Of a stretch of DNA of 64,000 bases, positions 8,656 to 17,437 are shown one piece after another; within the stretch, counting starts at the first letter, position 1; each line of letters begins with the position of its first letter. The position numbers were made by a program, and so were the translations under genes. Source of the stretch: JAQUBU01 sp036677685 (lineage in GTDB: Bacteria > Bacillota > Syntrophomonadia > Syntrophomonadales > Syntrophomonadaceae); the NCBI GenBank assembly GCA_036677685.1, contig JAVBWA010000040.1, forward strand, positions 1-64,000, written 5' to 3'. The notes beneath the pieces are model-generated. The model made no database searches. It was not told the DNA's origin and worked only from the letters and a program-made list of their open reading frames with translations.

Positions 8656-9345
8656 ATGGTGAACGAACCTTTAAGATGCGAACTGGAGAAATTAAAAGAA
8701 GATATTCTGAAGATGGGCCGGCTTTTGGAAGAACAGTTGTACAAATCCGTCAAATCCCTGGTGGATAAGAATCTGTCCATGGCCCGGGAGGTAATCGCTA
8801 ACGATGATCTGGTTGATCAGATGGAATTGGACATAGAAAGAAAATCTCTGGGCATCCTGGCTTTAAAACAGCCGATGGCCGGAGATTTGCGCCTGATCGG
8901 CACTGCATTGCGCATTATTGTGGATATTGAAAGAATGGCTGATCATGCCGAGGATATTGCGCACGTAGCTATCGATCTTTATGAACAGGCCTATATCAAG
9001 CCTTTGATAGACATACCCCGCATGGGTAAAATTGTCCAGAACATGGTGGAAACCGCGTTAAATGCCTTTATTAATGGGGATGTGGACCTGGCCATGACTC
9101 TGGTGCCGATGGAAGAAGAGATTGACGGGCTATATGATCAGATATTCAGAGAACTGCTTTCCTACATGATGCAAGATCCCAAAAATATCCCGCAGGCTAC
9201 CGCCTTGCTGCTGGTAGCCGGACATATTGAAAGGATTGGCGACCATGCCACCAACCTGGGTGAAATGGTAGTATATTTGGTTCAAGGAACACGCATAGAT
9301 CTAAACCGGATTGCCCGGAAAGCCAGGAAGGGGAATAATTTGTAA
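8656..9345 (+). CDS. phoU: Phosphate transport regulator PhoU
   Basis: Helical regulator that dampens PstSCAB and PhoR signalling when phosphate is plentiful; 229 aa. I chose ATG 8656 because CAGGGGGGATAATA lies just before it; an in-frame ATG at 8632 lies inside pstB. Two three-helix PhoU repeats are seen, each with a metal-binding E/DxxxD-type motif (IERMADHAEDIA in the first, IERIGDHATNLGE in the second). It closes the pst operon; a strong hairpin with T-run follows at 9552-9580. Confidence 0.94.
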   Translation: MVNEPLRCELEKLKEDILKMGRLLEEQLYKSVKSLVDKNLSMAREVIANDDLVDQMELDIERKSLGILALKQPMAGDLRLIGTALRIIVDIERMADHAEDIAHVAIDLYEQAYIKPLIDIPRMGKIVQNMVETALNAFINGDVDLAMTLVPMEEEIDGLYDQIFRELLSYMMQDPKNIPQATALLLVAGHIERIGDHATNLGEMVVYLVQGTRIDLNRIARKARKGNNL

Positions 9346-9382
9346 AAGTATATTTGGACTGTCAATAAAGAATTTATCCTAA

Positions 9383-9552
9383 CAGACCAGGCCAAAAGAG
9401 TGAAGAACAAGGCTTTCAAGAAGCCCGTGATTGAGGCGGTTTAAGGTCAGGGGACGGATCTTTTGCTTCGCAGCAAGGTAGCGTCCCCGTACAGAGTACA
9501 TCGGTTGAACGGGCTTCATGAATACGTAGCTATTCACTTTTTTGACGGGCTG
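9383..9552 (+). repeat. Palindromic repeat family B, copy 1, with nested hairpin insertion
   Basis: Begins CAGACC and ends GGGCTG. It matches the reverse complement of 22529-22652 over most of its length, including TTCAAGAAGCCCGTGATTGAGG and GAACGGGCTTC. A 50-bp block at 9439-9488, absent from the other copy, sits in the loop and forms its own GGGGACG / CGTCCCC hairpin. This looks like one small element inserted in another. Confidence 0.75.
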
Positions 9553-9580
9553 AAATCCGGAAAACACCCGGATTTCTTTT
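9552..9580 (+). terminator. Rho-independent terminator after phoU
   Basis: Stem GAAATCCGG (9552-9560), 7-nt loop, CCGGATTTC (9568-9576), then TTTT. It directly abuts repeat B copy 1. Confidence 0.8.
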
Positions 9581-9713
9581 GGAATAATTTTCATTAATTT
9601 TACTTTGCCTGATTCAAAAATTTATAAAAGATTAATCTGAGCTTAAACTTCCATCTTTAAAATTATAAGAAAAATATACCATATTTATTATTTTTGCAGA
9701 AAGGATTTGTGCA

Positions 9714-12080
9714 ATGCATAATGCCATTGATTATAATTCTGGGAAGGTGGATGGCTTGGCGCAGAATTACGGTTTAAAAAATTACTGGGATAAGGTCTTA
9801 CAGAGTTTTTTACACCCGGCTAAAAAAGTAATTATGGACCGGACTACTAATTTGCCAACTCTGGTGTCATTTTTTCCTGAACTGAGCCGGGCTATGTCAT
9901 CGATGCCGGTATCCATGGTATATGTAGATTTGGAGGAATTCAGGCAGATTGAAACCCTATATGGCCGGACGTTATGCAACAAAATACTGCATAATTCCGC
10001 CCAGGCCCTGCAAAAAATGAATCTAAACTTCTACGGACCGCGAAGCAAACTGGCGGTTTGCAGCATTGGAGGTGACGACTTTGCTGTTTTTATGGATGCT
10101 CCCCAGACGGTGAAAGGGTTTGAGAAACAATATCTGCTTTTAAAAAAGCAAATTGAAGACGTACTCAATGAAGCAAACAAGAATACCGGCATCAGCCGGC
10201 CCTTGCGCATACATATGGGGTATGTGGATCTGCGCCAGATCCCCGATTATCATATTGATTCGTTGGTATACAAGGCCATCAAGGAAGCGACTTATATGGC
10301 CAAGCAATACGGGCAGGCTCAGGAGCATGCCAATTGGCAGCTTCTAAAGCAGACCCTGGAGAAGAGGGAAATCCGCACTCTATTTCAACCGATTGTCTCC
10401 TTAAAAAGCGGCGACTATCTAGGCTTTGAAGCTTTATCCCGGGGTCCTGCCGGTACGATTTTAGAGTCGCCCACCAAGCTTTTCAAAGCGGCCGAGCGTT
10501 TTCGCTGCCTGATGGAGCTGGAGTCTCTTTGCCATGATCAGGCGGTCAAGAATGCCTTGCCCCATATCGGCGACCACTTTCTATTCCTGAATGTCACTCC
10601 CTCCATCTTGAATACCGGCACTTATAACATGCAACTTAGTGAAGAAATGAAAAATATCTGCGGTCTTAATTTTTCAAATGTGGTTTTGGAATTGACCGAA
10701 CGGAACGGCATAGAAGACTATTCACAATTCCGCGAGATATTGCTTTATTATCGCAAACTCGGTTTTTTGATTGCCATAGATGATGCCGGGGCCGGTTATT
10801 CGAGCCTGCAAGCAATTGCCGAGCTGCAGCCGGAGTTTGTAAAAATTGATATGTCTCTGGTGCAGGGAGTGAATAGGAACCCTACCAAAAAAGCATTGAT
10901 GGAAACCTTCGTCGATTTTGCCTATAAAATAGGGGCCAGGATAATAGGGGAGGGAATTGAAACCGAAGACGAACTGCTTACCCTGGCGGCGATGGGCTGT
11001 GATTACGGACAGGGTTTCTATTTAGCCAAGCCTGGCCATGTAAACTTTGAAATAGACAACAAGGTACGGGAAAAAATCCTGGTACACAGCCGGAGCGGCC
11101 GCCAGTTTCAAAGCGAGCCTTCGAAAATCGGTGATATCGTTATGTACATCAATCCCATAACCCCCGATATATACATAGAGGAAGTAATTGAGATATTCAA
11201 CAACAAAAAAGGCATAAACGGGATCGCCATATGCCATGAAGGCGTCCCAACCGGCCTGATCATGAGAGATAGATTATTTGCCAGGCTGGGCAGCCGTTAT
11301 GGTTATGATCTGTTTATCCGGCGTCCGGTGGCCGACCTCATGGACAAATCGCCCCTGATTCTGCCCTGCTTTACCCCTCTGGAAGATGCCGCCCGGCAAA
11401 TTGCCGAAAGACTCAGCCACGGTATTACCGACTATATTGTAGTAACCAAGGAACAGCAGTATTTCGGCGTAGCATCGATAGCCAAATTGCTGGACACTAT
11501 GGCCAAACTGCAGATCGATCAGGCCAAAGACGCCAATCCGCTCACCGGCTTGCCCGGCAACCGGGTGATTACCCGTCGACTTTCCGATGATTTGAAAATG
11601 GGCAAATATTTGAGTGTACTGTATTTCGACCTGGACAACTTCAAGGCTTTCAATGATCATTTCGGCTTTGAAAACGGTGACCGGGCCATATCTCTGCTGG
11701 CCCATTTGCTCGTGGAAACGGTAAAGGCTTACGGTAATGACGATGATTTGGTAGGGCATATAGGAGGAGATGATTTTGTGGTCCTGAGCAGTTATGACAA
11801 GGCGGATTTGATTGCGGAAAACCTCATTAAATATTTTGACCGGAGCATAGTCGACTTATATGATAACGCTTCTCTGGAACAGGGCTATATAATCGCTACC
11901 GACCGCCGGGGCCAGACCAAACAATTCCCAATCATGAGCGTATCTGTGGCAGCGGTCAGCAACAAGCCGGAACAACCTTTCGATAATCCTCTGCAGTTGA
12001 GCGAAGTGGCGGCCGAATACAAGAAAATGGCTAAAACTAAAATAGGCAGCATCTATATAAGCGATCGGCAGGCAATTTAA
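9714..12080 (+). CDS. Cyclic-di-GMP enzyme: GGDEF-EAL-CBS-CBS-GGDEF
   Basis: Cytoplasmic protein of 788 aa with no TM segment. The N-terminal GGDEF-like domain carries GGDDF at about 119-123. A full EAL phosphodiesterase follows (about 215-450) with EALSRGP, NVTP, LELTERN, DDAGAGYSSL, KID and EGIETEDE, so it should hydrolyse c-di-GMP. A CBS pair spans about 465-600. A C-terminal GGDEF domain carries GGDDF at about 683-687, with NPLTGLPGNR at its start. GGDDF can be catalytically competent, so the protein may be bifunctional, with CBS ligands (often adenine nucleotides) tuning it. Which domain dominates cannot be read from sequence. It stands alone after the phoU terminator. Confidence 0.88.
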   Translation: MHNAIDYNSGKVDGLAQNYGLKNYWDKVLQSFLHPAKKVIMDRTTNLPTLVSFFPELSRAMSSMPVSMVYVDLEEFRQIETLYGRTLCNKILHNSAQALQKMNLNFYGPRSKLAVCSIGGDDFAVFMDAPQTVKGFEKQYLLLKKQIEDVLNEANKNTGISRPLRIHMGYVDLRQIPDYHIDSLVYKAIKEATYMAKQYGQAQEHANWQLLKQTLEKREIRTLFQPIVSLKSGDYLGFEALSRGPAGTILESPTKLFKAAERFRCLMELESLCHDQAVKNALPHIGDHFLFLNVTPSILNTGTYNMQLSEEMKNICGLNFSNVVLELTERNGIEDYSQFREILLYYRKLGFLIAIDDAGAGYSSLQAIAELQPEFVKIDMSLVQGVNRNPTKKALMETFVDFAYKIGARIIGEGIETEDELLTLAAMGCDYGQGFYLAKPGHVNFEIDNKVREKILVHSRSGRQFQSEPSKIGDIVMYINPITPDIYIEEVIEIFNNKKGINGIAICHEGVPTGLIMRDRLFARLGSRYGYDLFIRRPVADLMDKSPLILPCFTPLEDAARQIAERLSHGITDYIVVTKEQQYFGVASIAKLLDTMAKLQIDQAKDANPLTGLPGNRVITRRLSDDLKMGKYLSVLYFDLDNFKAFNDHFGFENGDRAISLLAHLLVETVKAYGNDDDLVGHIGGDDFVVLSSYDKADLIAENLIKYFDRSIVDLYDNASLEQGYIIATDRRGQTKQFPIMSVSVAAVSNKPEQPFDNPLQLSEVAAEYKKMAKTKIGSIYISDRQAI

Positions 12081-12289
12081 ACCGGTTGAAATTCTTTTAC
12101 TTGAAACAAATCGGAATATAGAAAAGCTGTGATACATTGCTTGCTTAATATGGTAAAAGACTGGCTAAAACAATCCGCATAAAGACTTTTGAACGATAAC
12201 AGCAAGATTGTGCATAACCCGCCCTCCGTACCGGTGTAATAGAAAGATGGGACAGAATAATTATGGGGGAGATGGGGGGGATGCCAGGT

Positions 12290-13033
12290 TTATTGGGCTT
12301 TTAAGGCGGGTCTGGCTTGTTCCTTGTGCCAGTCAAGATATTGGTGAATTTTGCGTGCCGAAGTATTGAGGATTTGGGTTTTGCGTATTCCGGCGCTCAA
12401 AGCCATTTCAAGCGCTTTGCTGTTTTCCCCGACATTGTAGCAAATGTGGGCGTCGCTGTTGATGGTTACCAGAATGTTATGCTTCTTGGCCATTCGGGCA
12501 AACTGGCTGCATAAAGGCATACTGCCAGGCCGGACTACAAAGGAACTATTGTTCAGTTCTATTGCCTTATTGAATTGCTTGGCAGCCAGGACGATCTGCT
12601 CTACATCCACCGGATATTTCGGATTACCGGGATGGGTGATGATATGAACATAGGGATTCCTTATAGCCGCAATCATAGCTTGGGTGTTTTCTTCCATCCT
12701 TTTTCCGGTATATCCGGTTTCGGCATGGAACCCGGCCAGAACAATATCAAGGTAGTCTGACATAACTTTTTCAGGCATATCGACATCACCCTGAAGATTT
12801 AGAATATTAGCCTCCACACCGCGCAAAACCTCTACTCCCTGCATAACCCGGGGTAGTGAAATCAAATTAGTAAAGTAGTACCAGTGAGGAGCCCCGGGCA
12901 TTTTGAGACCATGATCGGTAATGGCCACCATTTTCAAGCCTTTTTTATTGGCGATATCTACTATTTCTCTTATGGTGCTATACCCATGGCCACTTGCCGT
13001 TGTATGCACGTGTAAATCAGCTTCCAGTTTCAT
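12290..13033 (-). CDS. PHP-domain phosphoesterase (YcdX-like)
   Basis: About 248 aa. ATG 13033 is chosen because AAAGGAGGTGAAAA lies just before it. PHP metal motifs are complete: DLHVHTTASGHG near the start, ITDHG, a GVEANI segment, AGFHAE, ITHPGNP and NSDAH near residue 200. This is the trinuclear-metal phosphoesterase fold; YcdX-type proteins hydrolyse phosphate esters of unknown physiological identity. Monocistronic. Histidinol phosphatase or tRNA-modifying relatives have different surroundings. Confidence 0.85.
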   Translation of the reverse strand: MKLEADLHVHTTASGHGYSTIREIVDIANKKGLKMVAITDHGLKMPGAPHWYYFTNLISLPRVMQGVEVLRGVEANILNLQGDVDMPEKVMSDYLDIVLAGFHAETGYTGKRMEENTQAMIAAIRNPYVHIITHPGNPKYPVDVEQIVLAAKQFNKAIELNNSSFVVRPGSMPLCSQFARMAKKHNILVTINSDAHICYNVGENSKALEMALSAGIRKTQILNTSARKIHQYLDWHKEQARPALKAQ

Positions 13034-13057
13034 TTTTTTCACCTCCTTTTGATACAA

Positions 13058-13443
13058 TTTTAAAACCCTATTCTGAAATTAATTTAACCTCCATGTAAAT
13101 TTTGCGTTAATATATTTTATTATTTCTCGCATAAGCAGGGTATATGGGTTTTGTGCGGGGGGAAGCCCATTGGAGCCTGGGAGGCCGCTTCGATTATTTT
13201 TATAAAAGCTCCCGGGGTACCGGCTGGACTTTGAAATGTCTTATCGACCGGGGGTCTTCATTAGGTCGAATAGAGCCGCATAGTCCGGTATATGATGGGG
13301 CAGATCGAAGATATATTCATATGTCAAACCTGAAATGGCAATCGAACCGGTCGGTCGACTGACATGCACTGTTATCTGAAATCTCAAATTTTAATCTAAT
13401 AGATTATACTGTTATAAAAATAAGTTCCGGGAAAAAAGGAGTT
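13058..13443. other. Intergenic region with a GC-rich core, no convincing gene
   Basis: About 390 bp between the divergent PHP and HXXEE genes. The middle (about 13132-13330) is GC-rich against AT-rich edges. It holds a 72-codon open frame at 13144-13362, but no ribosome site and no recognisable protein features. It could be a decayed gene or an uncharacterised structured RNA. Confidence 0.4.
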
Positions 13444-13449
13444 GATCTA

Positions 13450-13872
13450 TTGGAGTATCGTAAAATTATATGGTTAACCCCGATTCTATTGACAATTCAC
13501 AATATTGAGGAATATCTGACGATGCCTGCCTTTATTACAAGCCATTGGGAGGACTATCCTGCCTTTTTAAATAAGTATATAGCATTTATGGCAGATCATT
13601 TTTCGCTAGTTTTGATTAATGTAACATTGTTAGTATTCTTGATTACATATATAGGAAGCATAAGCAAGCCCAATTCACCCGGCATGTTACTTTTATTCAT
13701 TATGCAGGTGATTCTGCTCCTAAATGGTTTGCAACATATTTTAAGCTCAATATGGATCCGGGAATATGTGCCGGGGGCAATAACTTCTATTTCGCTATAC
13801 CTGCCCATACTTGGCTATTCGATTTTTCGAGCGTTAAAAGAGGAACTTGTTTTTAAGAGACAATACAAATAA
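13450..13872 (+). CDS. HXXEE-domain membrane protein
   Basis: 140 aa with four hydrophobic segments. The N-terminus holds the family's namesake motif HNIEE in TIHNIEEYLTMP, which defines the HXXEE family (PF13787). The start is TTG 13450, 8 nt after AAAGGAG. Function of the family is unknown; the conserved His and Glu residues near the membrane suggest a metal site. It converges with the arsenate-reductase-like gene, with 20 nt between them. Confidence 0.75.
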   Translation: MEYRKIIWLTPILLTIHNIEEYLTMPAFITSHWEDYPAFLNKYIAFMADHFSLVLINVTLLVFLITYIGSISKPNSPGMLLLFIMQVILLLNGLQHILSSIWIREYVPGAITSISLYLPILGYSIFRALKEELVFKRQYK

Positions 13873-13892
13873 GTACCCTTCTAAAAGCACGC

Positions 13893-14318
13893 TCAATATC
13901 CTTGGTCCCCAAATTGCTTTTCCAGCCAGGTTTGAATTTCATCCCTCACATGGCAGAAGGATGCCAGAATTTCGTCCTCGCTGCCCTCACTTGAGGCGCT
14001 GCTGAAACTGTGGTGTAAGACCTGGCGACCAGGGAAATAAGGACAGGTCTCTCTGGCTGCATCGCATACCGTTACCACATAATCAAACTCCAGATTCTTA
14101 AATTCGTCAATATTTTTAGCATAGTGAGATGACATATCGACGCCCAATTGTTCCAAAGCCTTAACTGTATAGGGGTTCACTTTGGAGGGGACAACGCCCG
14201 CGCTATATGAATCATAACGATCACTATAAAGCATTCGCAAAAGAGCCTCGGCCATTTGTGAACGTCCTGAATTCTGCTTGCAAATGAAAAGAACCTTTTT
14301 TCTTGAATGTATGTTCAT
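13893..14318 (-). CDS. arsC: Low-molecular-weight phosphatase-fold arsenate reductase (ArsC type)
   Basis: 141 aa. The P-loop near the N-terminus reads CKQNSGRS, the CX5R(S) nucleophile loop of LMW protein tyrosine phosphatases. VCDAARETCPYFPG has two further cysteines six residues apart, as in the thioredoxin-coupled arsenate reductases, whose relay uses the P-loop Cys plus two such cysteines. It would reduce arsenate to arsenite. The ribosome site is CAGGAGGC. The divergent neighbour is a split ArsP-like permease, which supports a metalloid role. No ArsR gene is nearby. A tyrosine phosphatase is the alternative. Confidence 0.8.
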   Translation of the reverse strand: MNIHSRKKVLFICKQNSGRSQMAEALLRMLYSDRYDSYSAGVVPSKVNPYTVKALEQLGVDMSSHYAKNIDEFKNLEFDYVVTVCDAARETCPYFPGRQVLHHSFSSASSEGSEDEILASFCHVRDEIQTWLEKQFGDQGY

Positions 14319-14628
14319 AATTTTTTGCCTCCTGACTCCTTCCCGCGACGAAAAGAAAAACCGTAAAGAAAAGATGGGATTGCTCCTTAACCACTATATT
14401 AATCTATTATTAACCTATTTAAACATGTAAATGTTAAAATATGGGCAGGAAAAGCTTAAGGCGGGCAGCTAAAATGTAAAACAAAAGTAATTAAATAATC
14501 GCCTTATGCTTAATAAAGGATAGTTCGATCAATTTATTATAAATTTATGGCAAGTTTGGTAGGGGGAAGGGCAGTAATAAATAATCAAACCACCCCCGAT
14601 TATTTTAGGTTCAGAAGGTGGTAAGCAG

Positions 14629-15108
14629 GTGTTCATATATTTTTTATATTTCATTACCTTAATCTTGCTATTGCTGTCTTTGGCCAAAGATCGAAAGAAA
14701 ACAGTCGTAGCTTTGAAAAAGGCGAAAACAAGTTTCTTAATGGTACTTCCACAGTTTTTGGCCATTTTGATGGTGGTTGGAGTCTTGCTAGCCGTTCTCG
14801 ACCCCCAGACCCTAAGGAGCATTATCGGCAGTCAATCTGGATGGAAAGGCATGATTTTGGCGTCTTTAATCGGTTCAGTTACCTTGATCCCAGTGCTTAC
14901 GGTATTGCCAATAGCCGCCGAGCTTCTTAAAAATGGCGCTGGCTTGATGCAAATAGCGGTTTTTATCTCGACCCTTACTACGGTAGGTTTTGCCACCATA
15001 CCTTTGGAAGTCAGGTATTTCGGGAAAAAGGCTACCTTGCTGCGCAACATACTGGCCTATCTTTTTTCCTTTGCCGTTGCTTTTGTCATAGGAGTTGTGT
15101 TGATATGA
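14629..15108 (+). CDS. Permease, N-terminal half-type subunit (ArsP/YraQ-like)
   Basis: 159 aa, GTG start 7 nt after AAGGTGG. Four to five TM segments with a cytoplasmic KDRKKTVVALKKAK stretch near the N-terminus. The central LIGSVTLIPVLTVLPIAAELLKNGAG resembles one repeat of the permease family PF03773 (ArsP/YraQ). The stop overlaps the next gene's ATG by 4 nt (ATGA), so the two halves are translationally coupled and likely form one transporter. The substrate is unknown; metalloid export is inferred from the divergent arsC-like gene. Confidence 0.65.
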   Translation: MFIYFLYFITLILLLLSLAKDRKKTVVALKKAKTSFLMVLPQFLAILMVVGVLLAVLDPQTLRSIIGSQSGWKGMILASLIGSVTLIPVLTVLPIAAELLKNGAGLMQIAVFISTLTTVGFATIPLEVRYFGKKATLLRNILAYLFSFAVAFVIGVVLI

Positions 15109-15638
15109 AAAAATTCTGGTTTAAGTACTGGTATCTGATAATTATAAGCATCTTATTTTTACTGGTTCAGGTCCTATGGCCCAAGGTGGGCTGGAAGTCG
15201 CTGATTTTCACCGGCAGCAGTTTTTGCAGTTTTCTGCTAATAATCATCCCAATTTTCATATGCATAGGGCTTCTGGATGTCTGGATAGAAAGAGAAACGC
15301 TGGTTAGGATTATGGGGGAGAAGTCAGGTGCGGCAGGGGCTCTGGTGGCATATTTGCTGGGCCTGCTTACTGCCGTTCCGCTGTATGCGCTTTTGCCGCT
15401 AGCCGGAATGCTGCTGAAAAAAGGCAGTAAACTCTCTAATGTTTTAATCTTCCTGTGTTCATGTACCAGTATACGAATCCCATTACTGCTCTTTTTAGCA
15501 TCTTCTCTGGGATTGAAATATGCCATGGTTACTTTCATATTAAACACCGTAGTAGTTGCTATTATTGCATTTACTATTGAAAAGATACTTACGCATGACG
15601 AATTAAAATCAATTTATGAGAATGCTCAGGCATCCTGA
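15105..15638 (+). CDS. Permease, C-terminal half-type subunit (ArsP/YraQ-like)
   Basis: 177 aa with five predicted TMs. LLGLLTAVPLYALLPLAGMLLKKG mirrors the upstream subunit, so the pair are two homologous repeats of a PF03773-like permease encoded separately. A cysteine-containing CSCTSIRIPLLLF segment is unique to this half and could contact a thiophilic substrate. It overlaps the previous gene by 4 nt. The C-terminus is a short charged cytoplasmic tail. Confidence 0.65.
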   Translation: MKKFWFKYWYLIIISILFLLVQVLWPKVGWKSLIFTGSSFCSFLLIIIPIFICIGLLDVWIERETLVRIMGEKSGAAGALVAYLLGLLTAVPLYALLPLAGMLLKKGSKLSNVLIFLCSCTSIRIPLLLFLASSLGLKYAMVTFILNTVVVAIIAFTIEKILTHDELKSIYENAQAS

Positions 15639-15784
15639 TAAAGGGCTTTGACAACGGGGCCCTCCAAGGTGGCTGTTAAGTAAGCATCTTAATAAAGTTA
15701 AAATTACGAGGGCAAGGTAAGGGACGGTGAGGGTAAGCTTAAAAATCTTGCATAAAAGACTAGGTTTGGAGGGGCGCAGGCAAT

Positions 15785-16690
15785 TTAGGCGAAACTCATT
15801 TGTTCCGGGTTTCGCCGCTTCTTTTCAGCCTTTTCCATATACATTATTTTGTCCGCCTCGGCCAATGAATTTTGTATATCAACACAGTTTTGAGCATTAA
15901 TGCAATAATTACCAATGCTGATGGAAAGCTTGTATTTACGTAAATTGGTTTTGTTATGCAGTTCGATTTTTTTTCTAATCCTGGTTTCGATATTTTTGAT
16001 GCAGCTCATCCCTTGAATCAATGATATACCAAACTCATCCCCGCCAATGCGGCCAATTACGTCGGTAACCCGGCAGGCATCCTTTAATATCAGGGATGTA
16101 TCAATAAGTGCCTGGTCACCTTGATGATGCCCAAAATAATCATTGATTTCTTTCATCCCATCAATATCTATGAAAAAAATTCCTATGTTCTTTTCCAAGC
16201 GCCGGGCCAGTTCCAATTGTTGCTGAGTCATACTGAGAAATCCACGCCGGTTATAAAGCTTGGTCAAATCATCGGTTATGGATAACCGGGCGAGTTTTAC
16301 CCTTAATAGATTTCGTTCAATTGAGCAATTGATGACTTGCCTCAGCGGATATGAGTTAATATAATCCTTGATTATATAATCTTGAGCACCTTTTCTTACG
16401 GCGTCCAATGCCATTTCTTCATCAGCTAAACTGCTTAAAACAATGGTGGGCAGTTCAGAATATTTGCCTAAAATACTTTCGATGTTTCTATTCCCATTTA
16501 AATCAGGGAACATCAAATCCAGAAAAATAAGGTCAATATGGTTAGATTCCAAAATTTCAATAGCTTTAGCAAATGTTCCGGTAAAGACCAACTCACAGTT
16601 AATGCCTCTGGCAACAGCACAGGCTTGTTTTAAAAGCGATTGGTCATGCTCGTTGTGTTCAATTACCAGTATTTTAAGCGTTTTGCTCAC
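15785..16690 (-). CDS. Response regulator with GGDEF domain (diguanylate cyclase)
   Basis: About 301 aa. GTG 16690 is chosen because GGTGG lies before it and the preceding codons add no domain. The receiver domain has a phospho-acceptor Asp in LIFLDLMFPD and the conserved KDYI at the switch lysine. The GGDEF domain starts DDLTKLYNRRGF and carries an intact GGDEF; an RxxD inhibitory site (RVTD) lies five residues before it, so product feedback is expected. PleD-like single-receiver layout. It should make c-di-GMP when phosphorylated. No partner kinase is adjacent. Confidence 0.88.
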   Translation of the reverse strand: MSKTLKILVIEHNEHDQSLLKQACAVARGINCELVFTGTFAKAIEILESNHIDLIFLDLMFPDLNGNRNIESILGKYSELPTIVLSSLADEEMALDAVRKGAQDYIIKDYINSYPLRQVINCSIERNLLRVKLARLSITDDLTKLYNRRGFLSMTQQQLELARRLEKNIGIFFIDIDGMKEINDYFGHHQGDQALIDTSLILKDACRVTDVIGRIGGDEFGISLIQGMSCIKNIETRIRKKIELHNKTNLRKYKLSISIGNYCINAQNCVDIQNSLAEADKIMYMEKAEKKRRNPEQMSFA

Positions 16691-16723
16691 TATCTTACCA
16701 CCATGCCAAAGTATTAAATCCAC

Positions 16724-17437
16724 AAGGGGAGTTTTAATTGAATTCTTCCTGATGGGTTTTGGGCTATTAGCGCGAAATAATGCCGTGACATCCGCATTGC
16801 CTGCTAAAATAACGTATGCTAGACTTTATTTATGTTTATATAAATAAAATTTATTATGATATTGAAAAGAGTCCAGAAAAGACAGAAGATACGTTGCAAG
16901 AAGGAAGTTGATTAGAATATAGCATTTCAAACAATTCTGGAAGGTATGACCAAAAATCATACATGCAATAAATAACACAGCAACTCATTTAGGCGGTTAA
17001 CAATCTAAATCAAGTAAGCGAATTTCTTGTTTATTATTAAATATACCGCAAGTGACTATTTCAGCAGAAAAAGCAGTAATTAACTATAAAACTCGATTCA
17101 TAATAAGCTGAAAGGGTAAACATAAACTAACAAGATTCCGAAGAAAAATATATAACTTATAACCGGGTATGCCCAATGGCACAGTTCAAACATTCATATG
17201 ATAAATCACAGATGCGAATTGAGTAAACTTGTTATGCCAGATAGGCGTTAAATACGTACCCAAACTTCGCTATGAAATATACATATCGAAAGGAGGAGAG
17301 ATTTCCCGGGGAACCAACCTGGACATCGCTGTTAATTTTACTGGGTTGAGACTTTAATGACTAAAATTAACAACATATTTAGCATAATACGCCATAGTAG
17401 TAATGTCAATATAAATGTAATCCTGGGAGTGTATTTT
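16724..17437. other. Long AT-rich intergenic region
   Basis: About 700 bp without a gene. It holds a palindrome (TTTATTTAT at 16825-16833, complement at 16840-16848), and near 17290-17340 a GGAGGAGAG stretch followed by a CCCGGGGAACCAACC segment that could be a structured leader. It does not match a riboswitch consensus I know. No supported ORF. Confidence 0.4.

Noticed and set aside
11274..11759. 161-codon minus-strand frame inside the GGDEF-EAL gene
   Set aside because: Fully antisense to conserved GGDEF/CBS coding sequence; no ribosome site.
13144..13362. 72-codon open frame in the PHP/HXXEE gap
   Set aside because: No ribosome site, no recognisable composition or motif, and the region looks noncoding.
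17281..17350. c-di-AMP (ydaO) or c-di-GMP riboswitch
   Set aside because: Only a short GGGGAACCAA-like match; the other conserved blocks of these riboswitches are missing.
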